Positions 14,723 through 23,685 of a DNA stretch of 64,000 nucleotides are shown one piece after another. This DNA is from Quadrisphaera setariae (lineage in GTDB: Bacteria; Actinomycetota; Actinomycetes; Actinomycetales; Quadrisphaeraceae), in contig NZ_VKAC01000005.1 in assembly GCF_008041935.1 (NCBI RefSeq), positions 248,001 to 312,000 of the forward strand. The letters are read 5' to 3'. Under the pieces are notes generated by a model. That model ran no database searches and had not been told where the DNA came from. It saw only the letters and a program-made list of their open reading frames with translations. Every line of letters begins with the position of its first letter. The stretch's first letter is position 1. The translations under genes and the position numbers were made by a program.

Positions 14723-16369
14723 TCAGCGCCGGCGCACGCCGAAGATGCTCCGGGTGATCTCCCGGCCCAGGCTCGAGGCCGCCGACCGCGCGAAGCTGCG
14801 GAACGCCGACGAGCCGAGCACCTGCTCCACCACGGAGCGCTCCTCGGGCTCCGCCTTCCTCCGGGTCGGGGCGCGCGGCGACGACGGGCGCTGAGGCTCG
14901 TCCCAGGAGTCCCCGGACGGCAGCCGGGCGTCGTCGTCGTGGTCGGCGGCCTTCCCGGCCCGATCAACCCGGTCGGCGCGCGGCGGTGCTGCGGTCTTGC
15001 GGACCAGGCGCTCGTAGGCGGAGTCCCTGTCGACGGGCGTGCCGTACTCCGCCTGCAGGGGCGACGCGGCCACGATGCGCTGCTGCTCGGCCTCCGGCGC
15101 CGGTGCCATCAGCGACTGCGGAGCGCGCAGCCGGGTCCACGCGACGGGCGTCGGCACGCCGTTCTCGGACAGCACCGTCACGACGGCCTCCCCGGTGCCG
15201 ACGCTGGTCAGGAGCGTCTCGGTGTCGTACTGGTCGCTCTTCGGGTAGGTCGAGGCGGTGGCGCGCAGGGCCTTCGCGTCGTCGGGGGTGAAGGCGCGCA
15301 GGGCGTGCTGCACGCGCGAGCCGAGCTGGGCCAGCACCTCCCTGGGCAGGTCGGTGGGGCTCTGCGTCACGAACACCACGCCCACGCCCTTGGACCGCAC
15401 CAGGCGCACCGTCTGCGCGACCTGCGCGACGAAGTCCCTGCTGGCGCCGGCGAAGAGCAGGTGCGCCTCGTCGAAGAAGAACACGAGCTCCGGCTTGTCG
15501 AGGTCGCCGACCTCGGGCAGCTCCTCGAAGAGCTCGGCGAGCAGCCACAGCAGGAACGTGGAGAACAGCGCCGGACGGCCCTGCACGGCGGGCAGCTCCA
15601 GGCACGACACCACACCGCGCTGCTCGCCGCCGGTGGCGGGCACCGTGCGGAGGAGGTCGTGGACGTCCAGCTCCGGCTCGCCGAAGAAGGCGTCGGCGCC
15701 GCCGTCGGCGAAGGCCAGCAGCTCGCGCAGCAGCACCCCGGCGGTCTGCTTGCTCAGGCCGCCCAGGCCCTCGAGGTCCGCCTTGCCCTCGGGGGAGACG
15801 AGGTGGGAGATGACGGCGCGCAGGTCCGCGAGGTCGAGCAGCGGCAGACCGGCCCTGTCGGCCCAGTGGAAGACCAGCGCCAGGGAGGACGACTGCACCT
15901 CCGACAGGTCCAGCACCCGCGCCAGCAGCGACGGGCCGAAGCTCGTGATGGTCGCGCGCACGGGCACCCCCGTGCCGATGCCGCCCAGCGCGAGCAGCTC
16001 GGTGGGGCAGCCCTCGGGCGCCCACTGCTGGCCGACGTCAGCGGCGCGCGAGGTCACCCGGTCGGACGCCTGGCCGGGCAGGGCGATGCCCGACAGGTCT
16101 CCCTTGACGTCGGTGAGGAACGTCGGCACGCCGTGGGCACTGAGCTGCTCCGCGACCAGCTGCAGCGTCTTCGTCTTGCCCGTGCCGGTGGCGCCGGCCA
16201 CCAGGCCGTGGCGGTTGAGCACCGACAGCGGCAGCTGGACAGGCGCGTCCGGGTGGGCGGTGCCGTCCACCACGAGCGCCCCGAGCTGCACGGCCGGGCC
16301 GGTGGTGGCGTAGGCGTCGCGGACCGCGGCGACGAAGGCGGTGCTGTCGGCGGAGCCGGGGGTGGTCAC
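14723..16369 (-). CDS. HerA-like/DUF853 ATPase
   Basis: 548 residues, GTG at 16369. Walker A is GATGTGKT (59-66), with the family's TDVKGDLSGIA just after. Walker B is PELVFFFDEAHLLF, and the downstream VVFVTQSPTDLPREVLAQLGSRVQHALRAFTP is diagnostic of the DUF853/HerA-C group of hexameric ASCE ATPases. The last about 90 residues are charged and probably disordered before a short RSIFGVRRR end. Family members are proposed DNA translocases or helicases of unclear function. It is monocistronic and convergent with cbs. Confidence 0.85.
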   Translation of the reverse strand: MTTPGSADSTAFVAAVRDAYATTGPAVQLGALVVDGTAHPDAPVQLPLSVLNRHGLVAGATGTGKTKTLQLVAEQLSAHGVPTFLTDVKGDLSGIALPGQASDRVTSRAADVGQQWAPEGCPTELLALGGIGTGVPVRATITSFGPSLLARVLDLSEVQSSSLALVFHWADRAGLPLLDLADLRAVISHLVSPEGKADLEGLGGLSKQTAGVLLRELLAFADGGADAFFGEPELDVHDLLRTVPATGGEQRGVVSCLELPAVQGRPALFSTFLLWLLAELFEELPEVGDLDKPELVFFFDEAHLLFAGASRDFVAQVAQTVRLVRSKGVGVVFVTQSPTDLPREVLAQLGSRVQHALRAFTPDDAKALRATASTYPKSDQYDTETLLTSVGTGEAVVTVLSENGVPTPVAWTRLRAPQSLMAPAPEAEQQRIVAASPLQAEYGTPVDRDSAYERLVRKTAAPPRADRVDRAGKAADHDDDARLPSGDSWDEPQRPSSPRAPTRRKAEPEERSVVEQVLGSSAFRSFARSAASSLGREITRSIFGVRRR

Positions 16370-16456
16370 GGCGCGGACGCTAACGCCGTCGTCACCCTCC
16401 CGCCACCACCAGCAGAGCCGCCGGGGCGGCGACCGCGCCGGGTGGCGGACCCGCTG

Positions 16457-17935
16457 TCACACCAGGTGGCGACGGGGGGCGGCGGGGGAGCGTCCGGCGC
16501 TGGCGCCGGTGGCCTCCACGAGGAGCTCCACCGCGCGCTCCAGGTCGGCGACGGGGGCGGTGAAGGGCAGGCGGAGCCTGTCGTCGAAGGCGTGCCCGGC
16601 GCCGAAGCGGGAGCCGGTGGCCAGCCGCAGGCCCAGCTCCTCGGCCGTGTCGACCAGGACGGACGACGACACCCCCGGCGGCAGGTGGCACCACAGCGAC
16701 TGCCCGCCCGGCGGCACCGGGACCTCCCAGCCGGGCAGGTGCTCGCGCAGCGCGGTGACCAGGGCGTCGCGCTGGGCGCGCAGCTGCACCCGGCGGCGGG
16801 CGGCGATGCCGTCGTACCCGTCCAGCAGCGCGCAGGCGGCCAGCTGGTCGACCAGGGAGAACGACCCGTGGTCGCGGGAGGCCGCGGCGGCGGCTCGGGC
16901 GATGACGTCGGGCTCGGCGCGCAGCCACCCGACCCGCACGCCCGCCCAGACGGCCTTGCTGATCGAGCCGGCGCTCAGCACCGCGCCGGGGCGGCCGTGG
17001 GCGGCCAGCGGCGCGAGCGGTTCCTGGCCGTCGAGGGCGAGGTCGGCGAGGGCCTCGTCCGCCACCACGGTGACCTCCTGTTGCTGCATGGAGACCATCA
17101 GGGAGCGCCGGTCGCCCTCGGTGAGGGTGGCGCCGGTGGGGTTGGAGAAGTCGGGGACGACGTAGAGCGCCCGCGCCGAGGTCTGCCGCGCCGCGCGGTG
17201 CGCCGCGGTGACGAAGCCGGGGCCGGACGCGAGGTCGCGGGGGACCGGGACGAGGCGTGCGCGCAGCTCGCGGGCGACGTCGAGGGCGTTCGGCCACACC
17301 GGGTGCTCCACCACGAGGCGGTCGCCCGCACCGAGGACGGCGCGCAGCGCTGAGCTGACGGCACCGCCGGCGCCGCACGTGACGAGCACCTGCTCGGGAG
17401 TGGTGGGCAGCCCACGGGCGGTGTAGCGCTCGGCGATCCGCGCCCGCAGCTCGCCCAGCCCCAGCGGGGTGTAGCCGTGGCCGCCGAGGTGGCGGGGCAG
17501 CTCGGTGAGGGCCTGGGCGTAGGCGTCGGTGACCTCCGGCGGTCCGGGTGGGGCGGCGTAGGACAGGTCGAGCACGCCCTCGCGCGGACCTCCGGGCACC
17601 CACGCGGCTACGACACCGCTGGTGGCGGGCAGCTGCGTCCAGGTGCCGGAGCCCTGGCGCGCGTCCGCCCAGCCGGCCTCGCGCAGCCGGCCGTAGGCGG
17701 CGGAGACGGTGACGCGGCTGACGCCGAGGGCTGCCGCGAGCTCGCGCTCGGCGGGCAGGCGCACGCCCACGCCCAGGCGCCCGTCGCTCACCAGCCCCTG
17801 GATCCCGGTGGCGAGGCTGGCGTACATGGGCGGGTGCAGGGTGCCCGCTCCGATGAGCTCGGCGAGGCGCTCGGCCGACGTGGCCGTGGGGGAAGAAGCT
17901 CCGACGACGCTGATCGGTCCGGTGGTCATCGACAC
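16457..17935 (-). CDS. MocR-type regulator (GntR HTH + aminotransferase fold)
   Basis: 492 residues from GTG at 17935 (ATG at 17929 is an equal candidate; no strong ribosome site). The GntR winged helix lies at about 38-105 (LPAERELAAALGVSRVTVSAAYGRLREAGW). A class I aminotransferase-like domain fills the rest, with VTCGAGGAVSSAL, VVPDFSNPTG and the PLP-lysine region SAGSISKAVWAGVRVGWL. MocR proteins use PLP or an amino acid as effector and often control a divergent gene; here that is a 56-residue membrane protein. Several copies of an ATTGG-type element lie between them. Confidence 0.9.
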   Translation of the reverse strand: MSMTTGPISVVGASSPTATSAERLAELIGAGTLHPPMYASLATGIQGLVSDGRLGVGVRLPAERELAAALGVSRVTVSAAYGRLREAGWADARQGSGTWTQLPATSGVVAAWVPGGPREGVLDLSYAAPPGPPEVTDAYAQALTELPRHLGGHGYTPLGLGELRARIAERYTARGLPTTPEQVLVTCGAGGAVSSALRAVLGAGDRLVVEHPVWPNALDVARELRARLVPVPRDLASGPGFVTAAHRAARQTSARALYVVPDFSNPTGATLTEGDRRSLMVSMQQQEVTVVADEALADLALDGQEPLAPLAAHGRPGAVLSAGSISKAVWAGVRVGWLRAEPDVIARAAAAASRDHGSFSLVDQLAACALLDGYDGIAARRRVQLRAQRDALVTALREHLPGWEVPVPPGGQSLWCHLPPGVSSSVLVDTAEELGLRLATGSRFGAGHAFDDRLRLPFTAPVADLERAVELLVEATGASAGRSPAAPRRHLV

Positions 17936-18071
17936 CAGGCCACTCTGCCACGATTGGCCTGGTCCGGGAAGGTGCTGACGTGGCCCAGGTCACGTCCGCG
18001 GAGGGCGTCTGGGCTCGATCGGCGCAGTTCAGGCCACTGTTCCTGGATTGGCATGGTGCCGCCAGTCCAAT
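17936..18071. promoter_or_regulatory. repeated MocR-site candidates in the divergent promoter
   Basis: Two 28-bp direct repeats with the pattern CAGGCCACT-N8-ATTGGCNTGGT lie at 17936-17963 and 18030-18057. A third, inverted copy of the core (ATTGGACTGGC on the minus strand) is at 18061-18071. The first abuts the regulator start. Two direct plus one inverted copy is the usual form of MocR/GntR operators. Confidence 0.6.
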
Positions 18072-18090
18072 TCTGGTCGATCATTGATGC

Positions 18091-18261
18091 ATGACGGTCT
18101 TCGTGCTCCTCGTGACCCTGTCCCTGCTCTCCCTGGGTGCGCTGTACGCCCTGGCTCGCGTCATCGACGGCGACGGCTACGGCGACCGCCCGGCCCCCCG
18201 CAGCCACGACGGCTGGGGCGTCATGCTGCCCTCCGTCCCGCCGGCCGCGGTCAACCGCTGA
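18091..18261 (+). CDS. 56-residue membrane peptide
   Basis: ATG at 18091, stop at 18259. One hydrophobic N-terminal segment (about 3-22, VFVLLVTLSLLSLGALYALA) is followed by a short hydrophilic tail (VIDGDGYGDRPAPRSHDGW) and a Pro/Ala end. It is divergent from the MocR gene and closed by a hairpin, so it is a complete transcription unit. It is unlike the YczE or PdxST targets usual for MocR proteins. Function unknown; coding status rests on codon bias, the membrane segment and context. Confidence 0.6.
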   Translation: MTVFVLLVTLSLLSLGALYALARVIDGDGYGDRPAPRSHDGWGVMLPSVPPAAVNR

Positions 18262-18331
18262 GCCCGCGCGGCGGCCCCCGGGTCGCCAGCGCCGCCGACC
18301 GCGCCGACGCCGCGCGTCCCGCAGCACGTCG

Positions 18332-18363
18332 AAGGCCCTGCACCTGTTGAGGTGCAGGGCCTT
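18332..18363 (+). terminator. terminator after the 56-residue gene
   Basis: Perfect 14-bp arms (18332-18345 and 18350-18363) with loop GTTG. It lies between convergent genes and may serve both. Confidence 0.8.
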
Positions 18364-18425
18364 AGACGTCTGCTGACGCTCCGTCCGTCCCGCGCGTGCC
18401 GCGGAGAGCGCGGAGCGGAGGCCCC

Positions 18426-19046
18426 TCAGGGACGGCGGTCCGCGACGAGGACGGCGTCCACCTGGACCCGGCGCTCGTCGTCGTCCCAGACCACCGGACG
18501 CTCCACCTCCGCCGCGAGGCGCACCCGCAGCCCCGCCTCGCGCGCACGGTCGCGCAGGGCCGTCACGTCGTGGAGGAGCCGCTCGTCGCTCGGCCCCCCG
18601 GCACCGCGCACGGCGTTGGCCAGGGCGTGCCCGACGACGACGACGCGACCACCCGGCGCCAGCCACTGCGCAGCGCGCTCGACCAGCAGCGGCAGGGCCA
18701 CGAACGCCACCACCACCAGCGCGACCGGCGCCTCCGGCCGCCAGGTGCGCGCGTCGGCGACCACCCAGCGGCACCGCTGCTCCACGCCCTGGTCACGTGC
18801 GGCGCTCGCCGCGACGGCGAGACCGCCGGGGGAGGAGTCGACGCCCACCACGTCCCACCCGCGCCGCGCCAGCCAGCGCGCGTGGCGCCCGGTGCCGCAC
18901 GCCAGGTCGACCGCGGTGCCGGGCTGCTGCAGCAGGCACGCGGCCCGCACGGACGGGTCGACGTCGTCGTGGGCGCCGCGGTCGCGGTGCCTGGCGTCCC
19001 ACCACGCGACGTCGTGCCCGGGCTGGTCCGTCCGTCCAGCGCTCAT
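18426..19046 (-). CDS. class I SAM-dependent methyltransferase
   Basis: 206 residues from ATG at 19046 (MSAGRTDQPGHDVAWWDARH); a longer GTG start at 19088 is possible but adds no conserved sequence. AdoMet motif I is AVDLACGTGRHARWLARRG, followed by VVGVDSSPGGL, with motif III-like WLAPGGRVVVVGHAL. The substrate is not evident; the DVAWWDARH opening recalls TehB-like small-molecule methyltransferases. It is preceded by msrA in the same direction with a 72-base gap. Confidence 0.75.
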   Translation of the reverse strand: MSAGRTDQPGHDVAWWDARHRDRGAHDDVDPSVRAACLLQQPGTAVDLACGTGRHARWLARRGWDVVGVDSSPGGLAVAASAARDQGVEQRCRWVVADARTWRPEAPVALVVVAFVALPLLVERAAQWLAPGGRVVVVGHALANAVRGAGGPSDERLLHDVTALRDRAREAGLRVRLAAEVERPVVWDDDERRVQVDAVLVADRRP

Positions 19047-19118
19047 GCGCTGCAGCCTGCCCCGCGCGCCCGGGGACGTCCACGCCACTCCCGACGTGGC
19101 ACGGCGAGGCGAGAGCGG

Positions 19119-19787
19119 TCAGGCGCCGACGACGCCCACCGGGCAGGTCACGCCCGTGCCGCCCAGGCCGCAGTAGCCGTTCGGCACCTTGTGCAGGTAC
19201 TGCTGGTGGTAGTCCTCGGCGAGGTAGTACGGGCCGGCGTCCTCCGCCGACCGCAGCTCCGTGGCCACCGGGCCGAACCCCGCGGCGCGCAGCTGCGGCT
19301 CGAACGCCGCCTTCGTGCGCTCCACCGCCTCGCGCTGCTCCTCGGTGGTCCAGTAGACCGCCGAGCGGTAGGTGGTGCCCACGTCGTTGCCCTGCCGGTT
19401 CACCTGCGACGGGTCGTGCGACTCCCAGAACACCTTGAGCAGGGCCTCCGCGGAGGTCTGCGCCGGGTCGTAGGCCACCATCACGGCCTCGGTGTGGCCG
19501 GTGCGCCCGGTCACGGTCTCCTCGTACCAGGGGTTGGGTGTGAAGCCGCCGGTGTACCCGACCGAGGTGGTCACCACGCCCGGCTGGCGCCAGAACGTCC
19601 GCTCGGCGCCCCAGAAGCAGCCCATCGCCACGTAGAGCACCTGGGTGCCCTCGGGCCACGGGCCCTCCAGCGGCGTGCCGAGCACGGCGTGGTGGGTGGG
19701 GACGGGGTACGGGCGGACGTCGCGGCCGGGCAGCGCCTCCTCGCGGGTCACCATGCGGGACTTCAGCGAGCTGCCGAACAGGGCCAT
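19119..19787 (-). CDS. msrA: peptide methionine-(S)-S-oxide reductase
   Basis: 222 residues, ATG at 19787. The catalytic motif GCFWG is in [15 protein letters not shown] (about 53-67), followed by [15 protein letters not shown] and [12 protein letters not shown]. The resolving cysteines are in the C-terminal [14 protein letters not shown], as in three-cysteine MsrA proteins. It repairs oxidised methionine using thioredoxin. Length is normal for the family. Confidence 0.95.
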   Translation of the reverse strand: MALFGSSLKSRMVTREEALPGRDVRPYPVPTHHAVLGTPLEGPWPEGTQVLYVAMGCFWGAERTFWRQPGVVTTSVGYTGGFTPNPWYEETVTGRTGHTEAVMVAYDPAQTSAEALLKVFWESHDPSQVNRQGNDVGTTYRSAVYWTTEEQREAVERTKAAFEPQLRAAGFGPVATELRSAEDAGPYYLAEDYHQQYLHKVPNGYCGLGGTGVTCPVGVVGA

Positions 19788-19900
19788 GCGGTTCCTCCAG
19801 ACGTTCGGGATCTGTCCTCTCCAACGCCGCGTCGCGCGCGATCCATCCCGCCGGTGCCCATGGGGGACGACGACACCGAGGGGGCCGTAGCCTCGGAGGC

Positions 19901-21073
19901 GTGAGCGAGCAGCACGACTGGTCCGGGTCCGGGTTCTCCACGCGCGCCATCCACGCGGGCTCCGAGCCCGACCCGCGCACCGGCGCGGTGATCCCGTCGA
20001 TCAGCGTCTCCACCACCTACAAGCAGGACGGCGTCGGCGGCCTGCGCTCGGGCTACGAGTACTCCCGGTCCGCCAGCCCCACCCGGGACGCCCTGCAGGA
20101 GTGCCTGGCCTCCCTGGAGGGCGGCCGCTCCGCGTACGCGTTCGCCTCCGGCCTGGCCGCCGAGGACACGCTGCTGCGCGCCGTGCTGACCCCCGGCGAC
20201 CACGTCGTCGTCCCCGACGACGCCTACGGCGGCACCTACCGCCTCATCGCCCGCGTGCTGGGCCGCTGGGGCGTGGAGCACACCCCCGCCGACATCTCCG
20301 ACGCCGACGCGGTGGCCGCCGCCGTGCAGCCCGGCCGCACCAAGCTCGTGTGGGCCGAGACCCCCACCAACCCGCTGCTGACCGTCGGTGACATCGGCGC
20401 GCTCGCAGCCGTCGCGCACGACGCCGGCGCGCTGCTCGCCGTCGACAACACCTTCGCCACCCCCTACCTGCAGCAGCCGCTGGCGCTGGGTGCGGACGTC
20501 GTCGTCCACTCGACCACCAAGTACTGCGGCGGCCACTCCGACGTGGTCGGCGGCGCGCTGGTGGTCGGGCAGGGCGACCACCTCGAGGCCGTCGCCGAGG
20601 CCGTCGGCTTCCACCAGAACGCGATGGGCGCGGTCGCCGGCCCGTTCGACGCGTGGCTCGTGCTGCGCGGCCTCAAGACCCTCGCGGTGAGGATGGAGCG
20701 CCACTGCGACTCCGCCGAGGCCGTCGCGGCGTGGCTGTCCGAGCACCCGGGCGTCGACTCCGTGCTGCACCCCGGGCTGGCCGGCCACCCCGGCCACGAC
20801 GTCGCCGCGAAGCAGATGCGCCGCGGCGGCGGCATGGTCAGCTTCCGCGTGGGCTCGCGCGAGAAGGCCCTGCGGGTGTGCGAGCGCGCGCAGGTCTTCA
20901 CCCTCGCCGAGTCCCTCGGGGGCGTGGAGTCGCTCATCGAGCACCCGGCGGCCATGACGCACGCGTCGGTGGCGGGCTCGGCGCTGGAGGTCCCGGACGA
21001 CCTGGTGCGCCTCTCGGTGGGTCTCGAGGACCTCGACGACCTGATCGGGGACCTCGACCGCGCACTCGGGTGA
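19901..21073 (+). CDS. metB: cystathionine gamma-synthase (or gamma-lyase)
   Basis: 390 residues, GTG at 19901. It is a Cys/Met-metabolism PLP enzyme with [14 protein letters not shown] at the start, [20 protein letters not shown], and the PLP lysine in [18 protein letters not shown] (about 201-218). Synthase and lyase are hard to tell apart in actinobacteria; corynebacterial and mycobacterial MetB-like proteins can do both. With cbs nearby a gamma-lyase role in reverse transsulfuration is equally likely. Confidence 0.9.
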   Translation: MSEQHDWSGSGFSTRAIHAGSEPDPRTGAVIPSISVSTTYKQDGVGGLRSGYEYSRSASPTRDALQECLASLEGGRSAYAFASGLAAEDTLLRAVLTPGDHVVVPDDAYGGTYRLIARVLGRWGVEHTPADISDADAVAAAVQPGRTKLVWAETPTNPLLTVGDIGALAAVAHDAGALLAVDNTFATPYLQQPLALGADVVVHSTTKYCGGHSDVVGGALVVGQGDHLEAVAEAVGFHQNAMGAVAGPFDAWLVLRGLKTLAVRMERHCDSAEAVAAWLSEHPGVDSVLHPGLAGHPGHDVAAKQMRRGGGMVSFRVGSREKALRVCERAQVFTLAESLGGVESLIEHPAAMTHASVAGSALEVPDDLVRLSVGLEDLDDLIGDLDRALG

Positions 21074-21095
21074 CACCCCCGCCACACTGGCGGGC

Positions 21096-22385
21096 GTGCC
21101 ACCGACCCAGAGCCGACTGACCCGCACGCCCCGCCCCGAGCGCTCGGCCGCGGACGCCGTCCCGTTCCCGGTGAGGGTCTCGGCGGCGTGGGCGTGGCGC
21201 ATCGTCGTCGTCGCCGTCGTGCTCTACGGCGTCGGCCGGGTGCTGGCGTACTTCTCCGAGCTGACGGTCGCGCTGTTCGTCTCGCTGCTGCTCGTGGCGC
21301 TGCTCGTGCCGTTCGTCGACTTCCTCGACCGGCACGGCTGGCCGCGGGTGCTGGCCACGCTGGTGAGCCTGCTGCTGGGCATCGCGCTGATCGTCGGGCT
21401 GTTCACCCTGGTCGTGACGCAGATCGCCTCGGGCTTCGACGACCTCGCGCAGTCGGCGTCGCAGGGCATCACGCAGCTGCAGACGTGGCTGTCCAACGGA
21501 CCGCTGGGCCTGTCGACGGGGCAGATCAACGACTACATCACCCAGGCGCGCACCGCGCTGCAGGAGAACAGCCAGTCGCTCATCAACGGCGCGGTGGCGG
21601 TCGGCGGCACCGCCGCGACGCTGCTCACCGGCAGCTTCCTCGTGCTCTTCTTCACGATCTTCCTCACGTGGGACGGCCGCCGCGTGTGGTCCTGGCTGGT
21701 GCGCCTGCTGCCCGGCCCCGCTGAGGCGCCGTTCGACGCCGCCATGCACCGCGGCTGGGTGACGCTGACCTCGTACGTGCGGGCCACGATCATCGTCGCC
21801 GCCGTCGACGCGATCGGCATCGGCCTGGGCGCCTTCTTCCTGAACATCCCGCTGGCCGTGCCGCTCGCCGTGCTGGTCTTCCTCGGTGCCTTCGTGCCGA
21901 TCCTCGGCGCCGTGGTCACCGGAGCCGTGGCGGTGCTGGTCGGCCTGGTGTCGCAGGGACCCGTCACCGCGCTGATCATGCTCGGCGTGGTGCTGGCGGT
22001 GCAGCAGCTCGAGAGCCACGTGCTGCAGCCGATCCTGCTGGGCAAGGCCGTCTCCGTGCACCCGCTGGCCGTGTTCGTGGCGATCGCCGCAGGCGGCACC
22101 CTCGCGGGCATCCCCGGCGTGCTCTTCGCGGTGCCGATCATCGCAGTGGCCAACACGGTCGTCGTCTACCTGGTCAGGGGCGATGCGGCGCTGCCGAAGG
22201 GCCTCGTCAAGCACTTCGACGACGACGACGACGAGGACGACGACGGCGGGGAGGGCGGTGCCGCCACGTCCGACGCGCAGCGCCGCGACGCCGACGAGGT
22301 GGCCTCCCGCCAGGCCCGCGAGGAGGGCGAGCCGCCCGCCCCCGGACGGCTGGACGAGCGCGCCGGGGACGACGGCGCCCGGTGA
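21096..22385 (+). CDS. AI-2E/PerM-family membrane protein
   Basis: 429 residues from GTG at 21096, 22 bases after metB. About eight hydrophobic segments fit the AI-2 exporter superfamily (opening RIVVVAVVLYGVGRVLAYFSEL; late VLAVQQLESHVLQPILLGKAVSVHPLAVF, the family's most conserved part). The C-terminus is a very acidic cytoplasmic tail starting FDDDDDEDDDGG (about 372-383). Members transport various small ions or molecules; AI-2 export should not be assumed. Confidence 0.85.
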   Translation: MPPTQSRLTRTPRPERSAADAVPFPVRVSAAWAWRIVVVAVVLYGVGRVLAYFSELTVALFVSLLLVALLVPFVDFLDRHGWPRVLATLVSLLLGIALIVGLFTLVVTQIASGFDDLAQSASQGITQLQTWLSNGPLGLSTGQINDYITQARTALQENSQSLINGAVAVGGTAATLLTGSFLVLFFTIFLTWDGRRVWSWLVRLLPGPAEAPFDAAMHRGWVTLTSYVRATIIVAAVDAIGIGLGAFFLNIPLAVPLAVLVFLGAFVPILGAVVTGAVAVLVGLVSQGPVTALIMLGVVLAVQQLESHVLQPILLGKAVSVHPLAVFVAIAAGGTLAGIPGVLFAVPIIAVANTVVVYLVRGDAALPKGLVKHFDDDDDEDDDGGEGGAATSDAQRRDADEVASRQAREEGEPPAPGRLDERAGDDGAR

Positions 22386-22389
22386 CCCG

Positions 22390-23616
22390 GTGACGCTCGT
22401 GCCGCCGGTCGGCCCGGAGGACGTGCTGGCGGCCCGCCCGCTGCTCGAGCACGTGGTGCGGCGCACACCGGTGGTCCGCAGCCGAGCGCTGTCCGACCTC
22501 GTCGGCGGCCCGGTCCACCTGAAGCTGGAGAACCTCCAGCGCGGCGGCTCCTTCAAGGTGCGTGGCGCGTACGTGCGCGCGGCGCGGCTGTCCGAGGCCG
22601 AGCGCAGCCGTGGGCTCGTGGCGGCCAGCGCCGGCAACCACGCGCAGGGCGTGGCCATCGCCGCCCGCGAGCTGGGCGCCCCCGCCACCGTCTTCATGCC
22701 GGTGGGCGCCTCGCTGCCCAAGCTGGAGGCGACGGGGCGCTACGGCGCCCGCGTGGAGCTGGCGGGCACCACGGTGGACGAGGCGCTGGTCGCGGCCCGC
22801 GAGCACGTGGAGGCCACCGGCGCGGTGCTCGTGCACCCCTTCGACCACCCCGACGTCGTCGCGGGCCAGGGGACGGTGGGCCTGGAGCTGGTCGAGCAGG
22901 TCGCCGGGCTGCGGACGGTGCTGGTGTGCCTGGGCGGCGGGGGCCTGCTGGCGGGGACCGCCGCGGCGCTGTCGGGGGTGGCGCCCCACGTGCGCGTGGT
23001 GGGCGTGCAGGCGGCGCAGGCCGCCGCGTGGCCGGGCTCGCTCGCGGCGGGGAGGCCCGTGCCGCTGGAGCGGATGTCGACCATGGCGGACGGCATCGCC
23101 GTCGCCAGGCCCGGGGACGTGCCGTTCGGCGTGGTGCGGGCGCTGATGGCCCCCACCGACGTCGTCACCGTCTCCGAGGAGGACGTCTCCCGCGCGCTGC
23201 TCCTCCTGCTCGAGCGGGCCAAGCTGGTGGTGGAGCCCGGGGGAGCGGCGGGCGTCGCCGCCCTGCTGGCGGACCCGTCCGCCTACGAGCCGCCGGTGGG
23301 CGTGGTGGTCTCCGGCGGCAACGTCGACCCGCTGCTGCTCATGCGCGTCATCCGCCACGGCATGGCCGCCGCGGGTCGCTTCCTCACCCTCGCGGTGCGC
23401 CGCGTGCCCGACCGGCCCGGCGCGCTGGCGGCGCTGCTCGCGCTGGTGGCGCAGGTCGGCGCGGACGTCATCGACGTCGGCCACGGGCGCACCTCCGAGC
23501 GGGCCGCCGTCGACGAGGTGGAGGTGGACCTGCGCCTGCAGACGCAGGGCCCCGCGCACGCCGAGGGCGTGGTCGCGGCGCTGAGGCGAGCCGGCTACGA
23601 GGTGCACGTCGGCTGA
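22390..23616 (+). CDS. ilvA: threonine ammonia-lyase (catabolic type)
   Basis: 408 residues from GTG at 22390, four bases after the previous stop. PLP lysine is in GGSFKVRGA, the serine/glycine loops are SAGNHAQGVA and CLGGGGLLAGT, and a single C-terminal ACT domain begins near LTLAVRRVPDRPGALAALLA. One ACT domain marks the shorter biodegradative-like class. It deaminates threonine to 2-oxobutanoate, feeding isoleucine synthesis or catabolism. Confidence 0.9.
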   Translation: MTLVPPVGPEDVLAARPLLEHVVRRTPVVRSRALSDLVGGPVHLKLENLQRGGSFKVRGAYVRAARLSEAERSRGLVAASAGNHAQGVAIAARELGAPATVFMPVGASLPKLEATGRYGARVELAGTTVDEALVAAREHVEATGAVLVHPFDHPDVVAGQGTVGLELVEQVAGLRTVLVCLGGGGLLAGTAAALSGVAPHVRVVGVQAAQAAAWPGSLAAGRPVPLERMSTMADGIAVARPGDVPFGVVRALMAPTDVVTVSEEDVSRALLLLLERAKLVVEPGGAAGVAALLADPSAYEPPVGVVVSGGNVDPLLLMRVIRHGMAAAGRFLTLAVRRVPDRPGALAALLALVAQVGADVIDVGHGRTSERAAVDEVEVDLRLQTQGPAHAEGVVAALRRAGYEVHVG

Positions 23617-23685
23617 ACGGGCGCGTCCGGCGGCCCGGTCGTCGGTGGCCGGCCCTAGCGTGCTGGACGTGATGGGGACGACGAC

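Noticed and set aside
22213-22250. GAC/GAG-rich microsatellite-like stretch
   Set aside because: It simply encodes the acidic tail of the AI-2E-family protein.
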